From Cheiracanthium punctorium (lineage: Eukaryota > Arthropoda > Arachnida > Araneae > Cheiracanthiidae), in the NCBI GenBank assembly GCA_038373885.1, contig JAWZYV010012406.1, positions 1-64,000 of the forward strand: a stretch of 64,000 bases of DNA. Direction: 5' to 3'. The notes under the pieces are model-generated. The model did no database searches and was not told the origin of the DNA. It saw only the letters and a program-made list of their open reading frames with translations. Position numbers and translations under genes: made by a program. Each line of letters starts with the position of its first letter. Position 1 is the first letter of the stretch. Shown in pieces: positions 12,763 through 24,675 of this stretch.

Positions 12763-12815
12763 CCGGTTTTAACAGCCATGTCAAATCCCCTATTTGACAT
12801 GACGGTTGAAACCGG
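12763..12815. repeat. Imperfect 24-bp inverted repeat with 5-nt loop
   Basis: The arm 12763-12786 starts CCGGTTTTAACAGCC; the arm 12792-12815 pairs with it with about three mismatches. The segment CCCCTATTTGACATGAC then occurs again directly downstream (12817-12833). It is a small foldback of unknown role. Confidence 0.65.
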
Positions 12816-13545
12816 TCCCCTATTTGACATGACACTTATAGTTTTTGACGATAAGTGTCAAAACACGAAAATTCTGCCCTGAAATAGTGAAATTATTTTT
12901 CTGCAGCAAAATTGCATTTACGATTTTCATAATATAAATTTTACTCAAAATTTTCCAAAACATTATTTTGATTCAAAAAGCTGTTTAAAATCAAGCATGA
13001 AAGCACGAAACAGCTAAAAAGACTGAAATTTGCTACAGATCATACAGATAAAATAAATTATGCATTTAACACATTACCTGTTATTCTTTTATATGTATTC
13101 ATAATTAAATTAACTAATATTCATTATATCACTGTATTCCGTATAACTAACTTCATTAAACTAATGTAAGTAATACTAAATCTCAAATTAATCAGTGATG
13201 TTGAAAAGACTGAATTCAGTCAAAAGACTGAAAACTTTCATATCTGTTAAAATACAACAACAACAACAACAACAATAATAAGTTACTGTGAATATATAAG
13301 AAAAATTATTAATAATAAAAGTATATTAAAAACGATGTCATAAAAATTAACTTCTGCTGCTCTCAATAATAAAACTGAAATGTATTAACATAAGAAAATG
13401 AAAAGTATTGAAATCTTTAAGTATATTGATAATAACTAATCATTATTTGGGTGCAAATTAAAGTTAATTTACCTACCTAGAGAATATTTATGTATTGGAT
13501 TCATACATCGTAATAGTGGTTTATACAGGATAACAACAGATTATA

Positions 13546-14534
13546 TCTATATAAATAAAATTAGACTTATGCCTGTACATTTCTTGGAATTCAAAATTTT
13601 TGCGATTTCTATCCGTTTCAAACACCCGGGAATCCGATGCGACCCTCAAAAAAAAGTTTGTCTGTCATTCTGTCCGTGACGCTTTTTTTGTTTAAGCATC
13701 ACGTAAAAACGATTGAGGCGAATGATATGAAATTGGGTGTCAAGATAGGTGGTCACTCAACTTAAAACATAGGCGTCGAATTTAAAAAAAATCCTGATTT
13801 GATTTTGAGATTTCGCGAAAATCCTTTCAAACTGAGTGAATCTTTGTTCACGCATTACATAATAAAGACTAAAGCGAATGATATGAAATTTGGTCACATG
13901 ATAGATGGTTGCTCAACATAAACTATAGGTGTCCCATTTTTTAAACATTTTTATTAGATTTTGCGATTTTGTGAAAATTATCTCAAACTACGTTTTTATT
14001 TCTGCAAACATCACGTAATAACGACTAATACGAATGATACGAAATTTAGTGATATGATAGGTAGTTGCGAATCTTGATTTATAGGCTTTGAATTTTTAAA
14101 ATATTTTTATTACATTTTGAGATTTTGTGAAAATAGTTTTAAAATGCTGAAATTTTGTTCCAGCATCACGAAATAAAGACTGCAGGGAATGAAACGAAAT
14201 TAGGCGAGATGATAGGTTGTCACTCAACTTAAATTCTAGGCTTCTAATTTTTCAAAAATATTGATTAGATTTTTAGATTTTGCGAAAATTATTTCAATAT
14301 GCGTAAATATTCGTTCGCGCATCCCATAATTACGACTAAAGCGAATGAAATGATATTACTTAGTTACTCTCTAACCTGTAATATTTTAACAATACATAAA
14401 AATTATAACTTCGCTTTCTTTACTTTGGCAACATACTACACCCATTCTGCGTACTCCTACAATGCTGACGAAAGTTCTTGCTTTTTGGAAATTTGCATTC
14501 AGTACTAACCGTCAAGGACGAGTACTTCAGCTAG
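13546..14534 (+). mobile_element. Non-autonomous Helitron, copy 1
   Basis: The 5' end is TCTATATAAATAAAATTAG and the 3' end is ...TACTTCAGCTAG. It lies between an A (13545) and a T (14535), and there is no target duplication. These are the classic Helitron features: 5' TC, 3' CTRR, insertion into AT. The subterminal 3' hairpin is degraded here (CGTCAAGGACG) but intact in copy 2. The interior is a tandem array of about four 156-bp modules, with module starts at 13696, 13852, 14008, 14163 and a partial fifth at 14319. No Rep/helicase coding sequence is present. A short open frame at 14299-14508 recurs in copy 2 only because the DNA is shared. Confidence 0.85.
13696..14318 (+). repeat. 156-bp minisatellite inside Helitron copy 1
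   Basis: The motif GCATCACGTAAAAACGA-type recurs at spacings of 156, 156, 155 and 156 bp, each followed by a CGAATGATATGAAATT-type block and a TAGGCGTCGAATTT-type block. The modules are diverged from each other, so the array is old. Confidence 0.85.
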
Positions 14535-15986
14535 TTTATACATAAAATCAAATATTTAGACTCAACAAAACTATTTGGGCAACTTAGATATGATTAAGTC
14601 ATAGAATACTGATTTAGCTTTTAGCGCAGTTCTCTCTTTTTTAAAATTCATAAATGGGCGATTCAAAAAATGCATTTTTTGCTTTCTTTCTTTCTCAGAG
14701 ATATTTTAGTTCCGTTAAGAAACGAGAACTGTTTACTATTTCGGTCAACATATGGCAATAGCGGCATGCTTAAAATATTGAAAAATTACAACAAAATCAC
14801 ATAACGTGTTCTTGCCAGTTGTGTTAGTCAAAAAGTAGTAATTGAAACAACGCTTTTTGGAAGCTAAAAAAAAATAATATGTAAGCATCTCAACTCATTT
14901 GTCAGCCTTTAAAATAATTTCTTCAACGTTTTAAAGCATTTTCACTAGTTTTTCTGCATTTTCTCTGCTGTGAATGTACTTTTCTAAATTATTAAGCCGC
15001 GATTTCCAAATCGCGTAACGATCAAAACATATATTTCTTTTATTTTCAATTTATTGTCAGAGTTGCCACTGTCCTAAAATTTAAGAAAGACATTAATTAG
15101 AATCTGATTTCCCCAGTTCAACAGTTTTTATTCATGAAATAGAATGCATTTAGTTGAAATAATGATCATTGATGAGCATGTCAAACACATGTGTGCGGTC
15201 GAAATATGGCGGCAGGTTTGATCGTAACGAATTTCCGGGCATGATTATTTAAAAAGTTTGATTTATAAGGAGTAGTAAAACCTCACTAAATTACTTTATA
15301 AATTGACATAGCATTTCTTCAACTAGCGATAAATTTATTTCAGTTAATTTTTCATTTTCTTATTTTATATCGTATTAACTGCCAGTTAGATACTTCTAAA
15401 AATGAGTCAACGTGAGATCAAAAACATTTGTTTAAATGCATATAACATGCATAATTGAAATCAAATAATGTCGCTTTGCTGGTAATATTTTGTTTAAATA
15501 TGACTCATGAAAACCAATTAATCAAAAGACATAAGATTACTTTTATAAAAAGGGAAGAAAAGAAAAATCAAAATATTATACATTTGATTAACAAAATGCA
15601 ATTAAATAGAACCTATTGAATGCATGTCTAGCCCCCAGTATTTCTTTATTGCACATATTTTTAAAATCCTATGTTCAAAATCAGGAACCAAAAGATCGGC
15701 AATGTCCAAAATCTATTCTACAGATCAAAGATGTCAGAAATCTGTAAAGTACTGAGGAAATACGTCAAAAATTCGTAACCTGTTCTGATAATTAAATGTT
15801 TTATTTAGTAATATTTCAGAACACTTGCTGTCTTTTTATGTTTGTATACTCTATTTTTTCTAGGCTTATATATTAAAATGTAAAAAAAAAAAAGAGTAAA
15901 ATTCCAAAATTTGAAAAATGGATAATAGTTAACATTTGGTGGCCCACATTTTTAGAATCTCCCAAATTACGGCATACAGGAATTCA
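14535..15986. other. Noncoding AT-rich sequence
   Basis: No gene, RNA or well-bounded repeat was recognised. Confidence 0.5.
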
Positions 15987-16040
15987 AATACAGTGAAATC
16001 TTCCAATTTGGAACACCCCCATAACTTGGACAGTTACTTA
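15987..16040 (+). mobile_element. Single Tigger/pogo-like terminal fragment
   Basis: TA followed by CAGTGAAATCTTCCAATTTG resembles the start of Tigger/pogo-type inverted ends (CAGTRRAAYCT...). No partner end was found downstream, so it is probably a truncated or heavily decayed copy. Confidence 0.3.
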
Positions 16041-17121
16041 AGTAGGACATTTTCTGGGTTTTTATACACGTTTATAATATAGAGATATATTTCTATTTTA
16101 TAAACTATACTATACTATATTTTATATATAAATTATATATATATATATATATATAAAGTATAAAATACTTTTACTATTTGAAATATTTAATCTTAGCATG
16201 ACAAATAATTTGAATGGTGATTATAGATTATATCAGGAGAGTCCATAGCACAGGTCGCGAGTCACAAGCAGAGCTTACGCAAATAATGTGTATAAGGTAT
16301 GGTAAACAAACACATCCCAATTCCCAAAAGTAGTTACTTTGTATTAAAGTCTTAATGTATATTAAACCCATATAAACAATACCCTTATAAATATATAAAT
16401 ATAATTACATTATAGTCTTAATGTTGTATTAAATGCTTAATTGCATGAGTTTTAAACCCGTTCTCCACCGATCAAGTGATATTCACGAGTGTAAGCTTAA
16501 TTTTTCCTATATCAATTATATGAATAACTAATTAATATTTTGAAAAACACGCAGTTTGAAAGAAATATCCGATATTTTCATTATTCACAATATGAATCAT
16601 TTATTATAAAAAACTATATTTTATATGCAAGTTCGACATAAGAAATTTGGCTCGTACTCTAACATGGCAGTGAACGTGTTTTAAACATACTATGTAGATA
16701 TTCACCGCTATGCAATTAAAGGCTAAGAAACTTCATAATCTAACTGAAAAAACTTTTTTTTTTTTTTAATGGTACTGATTCTGAGGAACAAGTTTATAAA
16801 ACACATCTTTAAAAGTTCATTTGCATGCGGATATTTTACAAATGCTGTCCATCTTAGCCCTTAGTTGTCGACATAACTTATTCGTAACAGCAGTTTTCAC
16901 TCTCAATTAAATGATGATCAGTTAAAACACACATCAGTCTATTTTAACTAATGTCCGATGATTCTTTTTGATGAACGTAACTATCGAGTACAAAGACTCA
17001 ACACCAATTCAAAGTACCAAATACTGAAATTAGCCGGCTACGCTCCCTCTGTAATTTTGATCCGGAACCAATTTTTAAAACTCGATAAACTAACCATTTT
17101 GTTTTACCTGTTTCTATCTTG

Positions 17122-17154
<33 letters not shown>

Positions 17155-19872
17155 CAACAATTGAATTGGACATTGCATTAAAATATAGTTTAAAATTATT
17201 ACTACTTTTGTCCTATGTACTTTGTTTCTTCCTGCCAATTTCTGTAAAAATATGTAAATTACCCCCCCCCCCCCTACGATCAATTTTGATTTATCTTTCT
17301 TAAAACCTTCCTCATTAAACAATCTAGCGTAAAAATTATTTTTCAAATGGAACTGGTATAGTTCCGGTGATTACCCTTTTCAAAGAAACTCAGCCTCTTT
17401 ATCATAATAGATGTACGACATATACATATGTCTTTGCTATGTGATGTGCCATGTAATCCTATTGAAAATGATATATGGAGCATTTATAATTCTGTTACAG
17501 GAGTACCCAAAAGAATTCCAATACATTACGCTCTATGGGCAGTTAGTTTAAAGCGTATTTTAGTGAGAATGCATGTTTCAAACCAAACAAAATTGATTTA
17601 GCAGGCTCTCTCTCTCTCTCTCTCTAGCTATAATATATATATATATATATATATAAACCGTAGTATTTTTTTATTTTTTTTTAAACAGGAATACTTAATT
17701 CAATTCCAATACATTACGACCTATGGAGGTAAGAGACAATCTATTTCAAGCGCAATGCGAAATATATATTTATAACAGCTCTTTTAAGAGATGAAACTGA
17801 CATTTAAAGTTCTTTTATTTAGTCCCGAAAATTATATCAATATAGATACAGTTTTTTGTGGTTAAGCTCAAAATCATGACAAGTTTTGCGACGAAAATCC
17901 CTATATATGTCGATACACCACCAAATTTGGCTCATAAATAGACAAATGTGTACAAAGTGTTTTATAATGGTGATTTATCTTTCGTCTTTATAAACAGATA
18001 GATAAATAGAAGAGAGAGAGAACTTCTTTAGCGCATACTGATTTTTCATCAATTCTATTTCAAGATTCAGAAAACTAACAAATAATCTTTGAAAACAATT
18101 ATTTTTTTTAAAGCATACTATGTGAAAGTACTTTATAATCAATATGTTTGGTATTATTCATTTTTGTTTGAATCTAATGTATGTTTTTTCTACTACGTAT
18201 AGAAGACTAATTAAGTATAAAATACTTCGTTTCCATTTAAAACTATAAATGGATGTTTAAGCTATTATCTCCCAGTATACTTCACACTGATGGTACTTTC
18301 TAACTTTGATTTCATATAAATTCTTGTTTAAAGCTGGTACTCTCCATTCCAAATTTCTGTGAACCTTCCTAACTAACCAGAAATAGCGAATCATTTCAAA
18401 ACATTAATCTGATAAATACACAGGTTTTTCACCCAATTTCCCAGACCAGTAGCAACTTTGAGTTCTTCTATTTTCACCGCATCCACATCACATCGCCGCT
18501 GCCTTTCACAATTTTATTCTAAATCATTAAAATTTGTAAAACATGTTAAACAAACAACTTACAACACAAACGAAAACGAACAGCATATTAGTACACGAGT
18601 AAGATAAGCATAATTTTTCTTTATTTCGAGTCGAAACTGTACTTCTGCAACAGTACTTAATAAACGTATGCAAAACACAAATAATTTTAGACTCAAGCTA
18701 ATTACCATGAAAAAGAAAATTCAAAAACGCTATTCTAGAGCGCTCCTCCTCTTTGTTTTGACTCATAAATTCAACTTTCCGTACTGCTGTGGCAAAAAGA
18801 AAAGTTAAGAATTAAAGGCTTCCAAAATCAAAATAAATATTTAAATTCAAAACAACTTTAAGAGGCGGGAAAAGAGGTTTAAAAGCCACCTGCTTACAGC
18901 TTCTTTCCCGAATTCAAGTGGATGAAAAAATTGTTAGCTTAGAACAAAGGTATGTATGAATAGAAGACTTATTTAAAATTCCTCTTCTCCGGTTAGGTGG
19001 GGGAATACACAAGTTGGTGGCGGTGTTTATTTTTAAGAGGTAAGATGGTAAAAGAAGATAAATACATGCATTTACAGAAAGCGAAGTAAAAAAGTAAATG
19101 AGGTAAAAGCGTTAGTACAGTAACGTTGCGGTGACGCTCGTTGGATTACTATTCAAGAAGATAATTAAACTTTTGCATTCTGAATTGTAAATAAAGAAAA
19201 ATATTTCACGTATCACTTCATCGGATCACGTATTGATTAGTTAAATATCAAGGTAGTACTATATAAAGTAATCAAAATCGGTAACACTAAAAAGACCAAT
19301 AGCATTTTTTAAGTTAGAATCGTGAACGTCAATTGATTGAAACCCAAGCCTGTTAAAATGGGAATCAACTGTTATTAACCGTGGGGTGGAAATAGTGTAG
19401 TTTTACAAAAGAACAGACAACTGAATTTTTAAAAGATGCAGGATACACTAATCACATATGTAAAGATAGAACAACAAATCGCATGTACAAATATATGGGA
19501 ACCAAGACCTTTTTTTAATTTTTGTGTGAAAGAGAGAGAGAGAGAGAGAATAGCTAGCAGAATGAATTATAATTACATACAATATATTTTTGTGAGTTTT
19601 GCCCAACTTGATGTTATTACTTTTCAATAACAACTATTATTTGTGCACAAAAATAGTAGTAAAAAGATTAGATTTTAAATAACTTTCCTAATTAACTAAA
19701 TAATAATCAATGTTGACAACCATATACTAACTGAAAACTGATTTCTATCAAAAAATTTAATTGCACAGATTACTTGAAAAGTTTTTAATTTTTATTGCTC
19801 TGAATGTAAAATTGGGAGCAACTTAAAAATATTGGGAAGCAGCCACAGGTATTTTAGAAGCAGAATAGAATA

Positions 19873-19903
<31 letters not shown>

Positions 19904-20722
19904 ACCTAACTAATTATTGCTTTGATAAACTATACAAACCCAATTTAAAGGATGTAAATTTTAAATAAATGCTTCAAGATCATTTTACTGAATAAACGCT
20001 TTATTAGTCAGGGATAAGATTTGACAAAAAGGTAAAAAGTCTGAAAGAATGCGCGAACAACATTTGAGCAATACTACTTAAGACTTTCAAGTTCAATAAA
20101 TATTGTAATTGCTACTGATATTAAATCTATATACAAATCTATCTTACTTAATCTATATACAACTTTGCCTTAATGAAAAATTAAAAACATTTATTATTTT
20201 TTAAACATTGGAAAAGTCTGAAAATCAGACAAACGTCTGAAGAATTTCCTGCCTGATTAGTAGAGGTAACCTTTGGGGGGGATAAATTTAGAATCAAATA
20301 TCATCTTCATCCTCTCCAGAAGAAATAAACAGAAAGAAAATCAATTAGAAAATTTTAAATATAGTACTTCTACAGATTCTCAAGCGCATTTAAATTAATG
20401 CCTAATTTCGTCTTAAGGTTGTTGAAATTTTTCAATGTTATCAAGTAAACTGATATTAAATTTTAAAAAATAATAATTTTGTAGACAGAAAATTTTCAAC
20501 AAACACGAAGTTCACTAAAAACTGCTAATAAAACAAAGTATATGTGTAACCGTGTAACAGAGAGAAAAATTTGAAAAGTGAAAGAAATTAATTACTAACA
20601 TTACTCGGTCAAATCTAATTTTAAATATTTCGCAAAGCATTAAATCAAAGATAATCGAAGATAACAACAGCCAACTTGAACTTTTAATCTACACTCACGG
20701 CAACTGCCAAGTTGTAAATATT
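16041..20722. other. Noncoding AT-rich sequence with simple repeats
   Basis: It contains (AT)n tracts at about 16134-16156, 17634-17654 and 19871-19890, (CT)n at about 17605-17626, poly(T) at 17127-17154 and a C run at 17262-17274. A diverged direct repeat shares AATTCCAATACATTACG at about 17514-17530 and 17704-17720. No exon was recognised. Confidence 0.5.
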
Positions 20723-20974
20723 CAACAAATCTCTTTCAGAAACCACGTGGCCTCTTTTGCTGAATCCCCCCCCCCACACACACACACCCCCTCACCACAT
20801 ACGCACGCACATACACACAATCTCTGAATTCCAGAGAGTAGTATGTATGTGTGGATGTGTAGTTGAATGGATGGATGGATGGGTGGATGGGTGGTGCTTA
20901 CTCAATAAATGGGAAGGTCGTTGCATCATAGAAAAGGGTTTTACGAGACGAGACACGGGCTGGTGTTTACATTG
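20723..20974 (+). repeat. Duplicated noncoding block, copy B
   Basis: This is the partner of 12164-12400. It keeps the E-box ACCACGTGGC, the GGAT minisatellite and the 18-mer TACGAGACGAGACACGGG, with extra CA repeats in the centre. Open frames here run through low-complexity DNA. Confidence 0.7.
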
Positions 20975-21330
20975 GTGAGAAGTGAGGGGTGGGGGCTGGA
21001 GACAGAAAGAAACGTAATAAAAAATGATATAAAAGCTGAAAAAGAGTGGAAAGAAAAAGGAGGTTTTAAAAAATAAGGAGCGCTGAACAGGTGAGATTTA
21101 AAGAGGAGGGGTTGGGAAGGGAGGAGAAACTTAATTTTTAGAAGATTTTTATGCATTTCAGGCAGATACAACTAACAATAGCTTCTCATTTACGCGCTGA
21201 TTTTATTATAAGGTATTTTCTAGTATCATTCAGCTCATGTCTGAGTTATACGAATAAAATATGGAAACTTTTACGGAGTAAATCTTTTGGTTTTACACTT
21301 TATAGCAAATACTTCATAAGGTATTTAAAG

Positions 21331-22054
21331 TAGGGATGTAACGAATATTCGGCCGAATATTGCTACATATTCAACTGAATAATTGCAGAACAAAGAGAAA
21401 AAAAATATTTTTTATGTGTATTTTTAAGTACACTTACAAATAATATTGCTTAGTTGTACTTTTCAATACGTTAATTTCATATTATAAAATATCCCAAGTC
21501 ATTAAATTTTAAGCTGAATGAAACAATGTATTTAATATTACAGAAATGCAGACTTTCTACTTGGTGACACTACTAGACTTGGTTTTCTACCTTCTTCATG
21601 GGTAGGAGGAATCTTTTCAGATCCTCAATTACAAACATAATTTTGAAAAGCTTCTGCATATGTTTGCCCAGAGGCTGTAAAACCCAAAGCATGATATGAT
21701 TATGTATAGTTACCAGATTAATCACATTTACTATAGCATATTTATTAAATTATGAATATCTCGAAATATAATTATGCTGCTATTGGTGTTTAAGATTTTT
21801 TTTCATGATCAAGATTTTTAGTTTTACAGATAATATACTGCTGTTTGTTTTTAAGTACCTACCAATAATATTAAATAAATTTTAATTAGTCTTTATTTAG
21901 TATTTAACTACTAATTTGAAAAGTGATATTTTATTTACAATTAAAATGAAATTTTAAAAATTTTAATATTCGGCTGCCGAATATTCGGTATTCGGCGTAT
22001 AGCTATTGTCGGATTATTCGGTATTCGACCAAATCACTATTCGTTACATCTCTA
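21331..22054 (+). mobile_element. hAT MITE, family A, copy 1 (intact)
   Basis: It is flanked by a perfect 8-bp duplication ATTTAAAG (21323-21330 and 22055-22062). The inverted ends are TAGGGATGTAACGAATA and, from the right, TAGAGATGTAACGAATA. An 8-bp TSD with a TARRG start fits hAT. Subterminal CGAATATTCGG palindromes are repeated near both ends, as expected for transposase-binding arrays. The 724-bp interior has no transposase frame. The second copy lies inverted at 26483-29272. Confidence 0.9.
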
Positions 22055-22062
22055 ATTTAAAG

Positions 22063-23031
22063 CATCATTTTAATAATAATATAAGTAAAAACTTGATTCT
22101 GCAATGATGCTTTCAGAAATTGAAAATTAAAGTACACAATAATGCTTTCCATGACAATTTAATGGAACTCTTCCCCTACACCTTAATGATGTCAAATAAA
22201 TTAAATGCACGAAAATAAATAAATAAAATAAAAAAATAAACAACAATTGTAACAACAATTTCGATTCATATCACAATACAGATCAAAATTACTGAAGTTT
22301 TTAAACAACATGGAGGTTCAAATAGTTATACATTAATCCCAACAAAGCATCATACTAATAGGTTTGTTTAGCTTTCCTCATTTGTTTTTGCAAGTCGGTA
22401 TGATCATCTAATTAAGAAACTTCTAATATTATACCCACCCCTCAGAAAAGGCCGATGAGGCACAAATTAAAATGTTACGTAAAAAAAGTTCATATTTTCA
22501 ACGTTTTATTGAAAAACAAAGTGATTTTTATGTTTATAAATATGATGCTAACTCGCTGAATTACTCTCGTATTCATAGTCCATATCCCCTATTCAGATTC
22601 TTTTTCATTTATGATTTAAATTTATGTTCTTACAAAAATTTCTACCAAATATTCTTAATTTATTATATCTGCGACGTTATAGCACCAGAAATACTGCATT
22701 TAACTACATTATTTATAATATAAATTACAGGTTAGTGGTTTCGAATATTTCTCATTGTATAACCACATAGAACAACTTAAAATGTCAACAATTTAAAATA
22801 AATTATTACAATATGGACTTGAAATGTTTTAGGGTACAGAAAATTTTGCTTTGCAATTCCGTGATTAAGATTTTTTTTTCCCCCCTAAAAATTTTATAAC
22901 TGACAAGTTTCTCGTGAGTAGAAACTTTTAGACCACACCATAAACTTTTACATGTTAGTAACGAGATTCTACTGAACATAACTCATTTTAATAACCTGTC
23001 ATTTTTTCATTTTTTTTTTTTACCGCATTAC
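22063..23031. other. Noncoding sequence
   Basis: AT-rich with no recognised gene. An 83-codon frame at 22472-22723 has low-complexity composition and no family signature. Confidence 0.5.
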
Positions 23032-23478
23032 AAGTAAATTAGATGTGCACAAACTCTGGCCCGCGAATGGTTTATTTTGTGGGCCGCTTTACACTTTTGC
23101 TGCCGCGATTTCAGGAATCATTGGTTTTAAGGGAAAAGAAACAACAGGATTTTTTTTTTTTTCTATTTCTTTTTCACATATACTTCATCTCACATCTGAG
23201 CGGAATTTCTGAGAAAGGTACGGAAGTCTCAGAAACAACTAGGCTTGCTCACATATTAGTAGGGGAAGACAACAGCAACAACAACAACAAAAAAGCTTCT
23301 TTCATTTCAAACCCAGTATGGATGTTTCATAAGTTCAAAATGGTAGTCAGGACCAATGGTGGTTTTTGAACTAAATATTACAAAATCTGGCAGCATAATT
23401 TACTTTCATCTATAATATTAACATTTGTGTTGATAAAAGAGCCAGAGTCCAGATAGTTTAGTGTTAATATTTTATATA

Positions 23479-24208
23479 CAGTGCTCACCTGTTATAACAG
23501 ACCTGAGATATAACGTACCTAGAAGCTAGGTCCCGATTGAAGTCCTATATTTATAATGTTGTTTAACTTCGGTTAAAACGTACCTAACGTAACTAACCTA
23601 CTAAACGTACGTACTTCGCCTATAACGTACATTTTAAGCCAAAAATAAAATTTTGCTTTTCTTAAGCATTTTATTTCTTTTTTCTCGGAAATTTCAGTAC
23701 GTTAAAAAACACTCGTTGTCAGTTTTCAGAATCTCTAGCGTTATGAATTGTGTTTGAATGAAGGGAGCGATCTTTTATCTTTTCCCCTTGCGAGGCAAGG
23801 TTAAGAACAAGACCATGTTTTCTCTTTGTCATTCATCGATGTAAATGCCTTCTGAAAAGCCCTATATATAATGCTTCTGATGATAGTGAAGAAGAAACAG
23901 AGGAGCCTATACCAAGCATACCCGACACATTACATGCTACAAAAACATTATTACGATTCTTTTGAATGCCGAAGTGATGATGCAGAGACTCTACAAAAGA
24001 AAATTACAGATTATTTCTCTCAATAAAAATTTTCTGTTTTTTTATTTAATTTAAATTTTTAAAAATCAGACCTGTTTAAAACACACATTACAGTGAAATT
24101 GTGAGCCCACTTTCTTTATTTGTGTAATATTGAATCTTACTGCCGGTATTGTTAACGTGCTACTTTTTTTTAGGTCCCGTGAGAGTACGTTATAGCCGGT
24201 GTCTACTG
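23479..24208 (+). mobile_element. Tigger/pogo deletion derivative nested in hAT
   Basis: It is bounded by TA on each side (23477-23478, 24209-24210). The left end is CAGTGCTCACCTGTTATAAC and the right end, read inward, CAGTAGACACCGGCTATAAC. TA target sites and CAGTR-type ends fit the Tigger/pogo branch of Tc1/mariner. It keeps a transposase C-terminal remnant near its right end. Confidence 0.75.
23873..24026 (+). pseudogene. Tigger-like transposase C-terminal fragment, frameshifted
   Basis: One frame gives an acidic run beginning ASDDSEEETEEP and continuing to LLRFF before TGA at 23963. The +1 frame then continues ECRSDDAETLQKK and ends DYFSQ at a TAA (24024-24026), directly followed by AATAAAAA-type sequence. 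An acidic linker followed by a short Leu-rich helix before the stop resembles the tails of Tigger-type transposases. The catalytic domain is absent, so the element cannot move itself. Confidence 0.5.
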
Positions 24209-24445
24209 TACTAAGCTCAACGCATATTTGAAAAAAAAACGTTTTTAACACAGTGATAATTAATGCAATTTTAAACCAAAATTTTCTATTTATTTGTTTA
24301 TTTATTTTTTAGTTCACATTACTTTTCAATTAGTCTATGTTTAACTTTTGATTGGTTGAGAAATTTCGATTTTCTTTAATTAAAATAGTGTAAAAAATTT
24401 TGTATACTAATTTACCGGAGAGCGTAATATAGCTTTTTATATTAA

Positions 24446-24675
24446 CCCCTTAACTGCCATATTTGCCAACCCCTCTCCTCTATTCAAAGAAATAAGCGCA
24501 TGTAGGGCAAATGCTTCTTCAAATTGAAGTTAATGCCTGTCAAAAAAATTAGAGTATTTACAATACTAGCAATAAATTACCGAGGAAGTTATTTGAGATA
24601 GGCGTATATATACGTACTGGGCAGTTAAGCATCGACTGCACAAAGCGTATTTATACACCCAGGGCAGTTAAGAGG
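24446..24675. mobile_element. piggyBac-like MITE nested in hAT
   Basis: TTAA at 24442-24445 is followed by CCCCTTAACTGCC. The right end, read inward, is CCTCTTAACTGCCCTGG with ATAA outside (a one-base change from TTAA). The interior is 230 bp and noncoding. Confidence 0.5.

Noticed and set aside
13696..14318. CRISPR-like regular spacing
   Set aside because: The 156-bp units are whole-unit tandem repeats with diverged copies inside a Helitron, not short repeats with unique spacers.
14299..14508. 69-codon frame conserved between 14299-14508 and 27908-28141
   Set aside because: The conservation is explained by the two Helitron copies sharing DNA; several replacement changes and no known domain.
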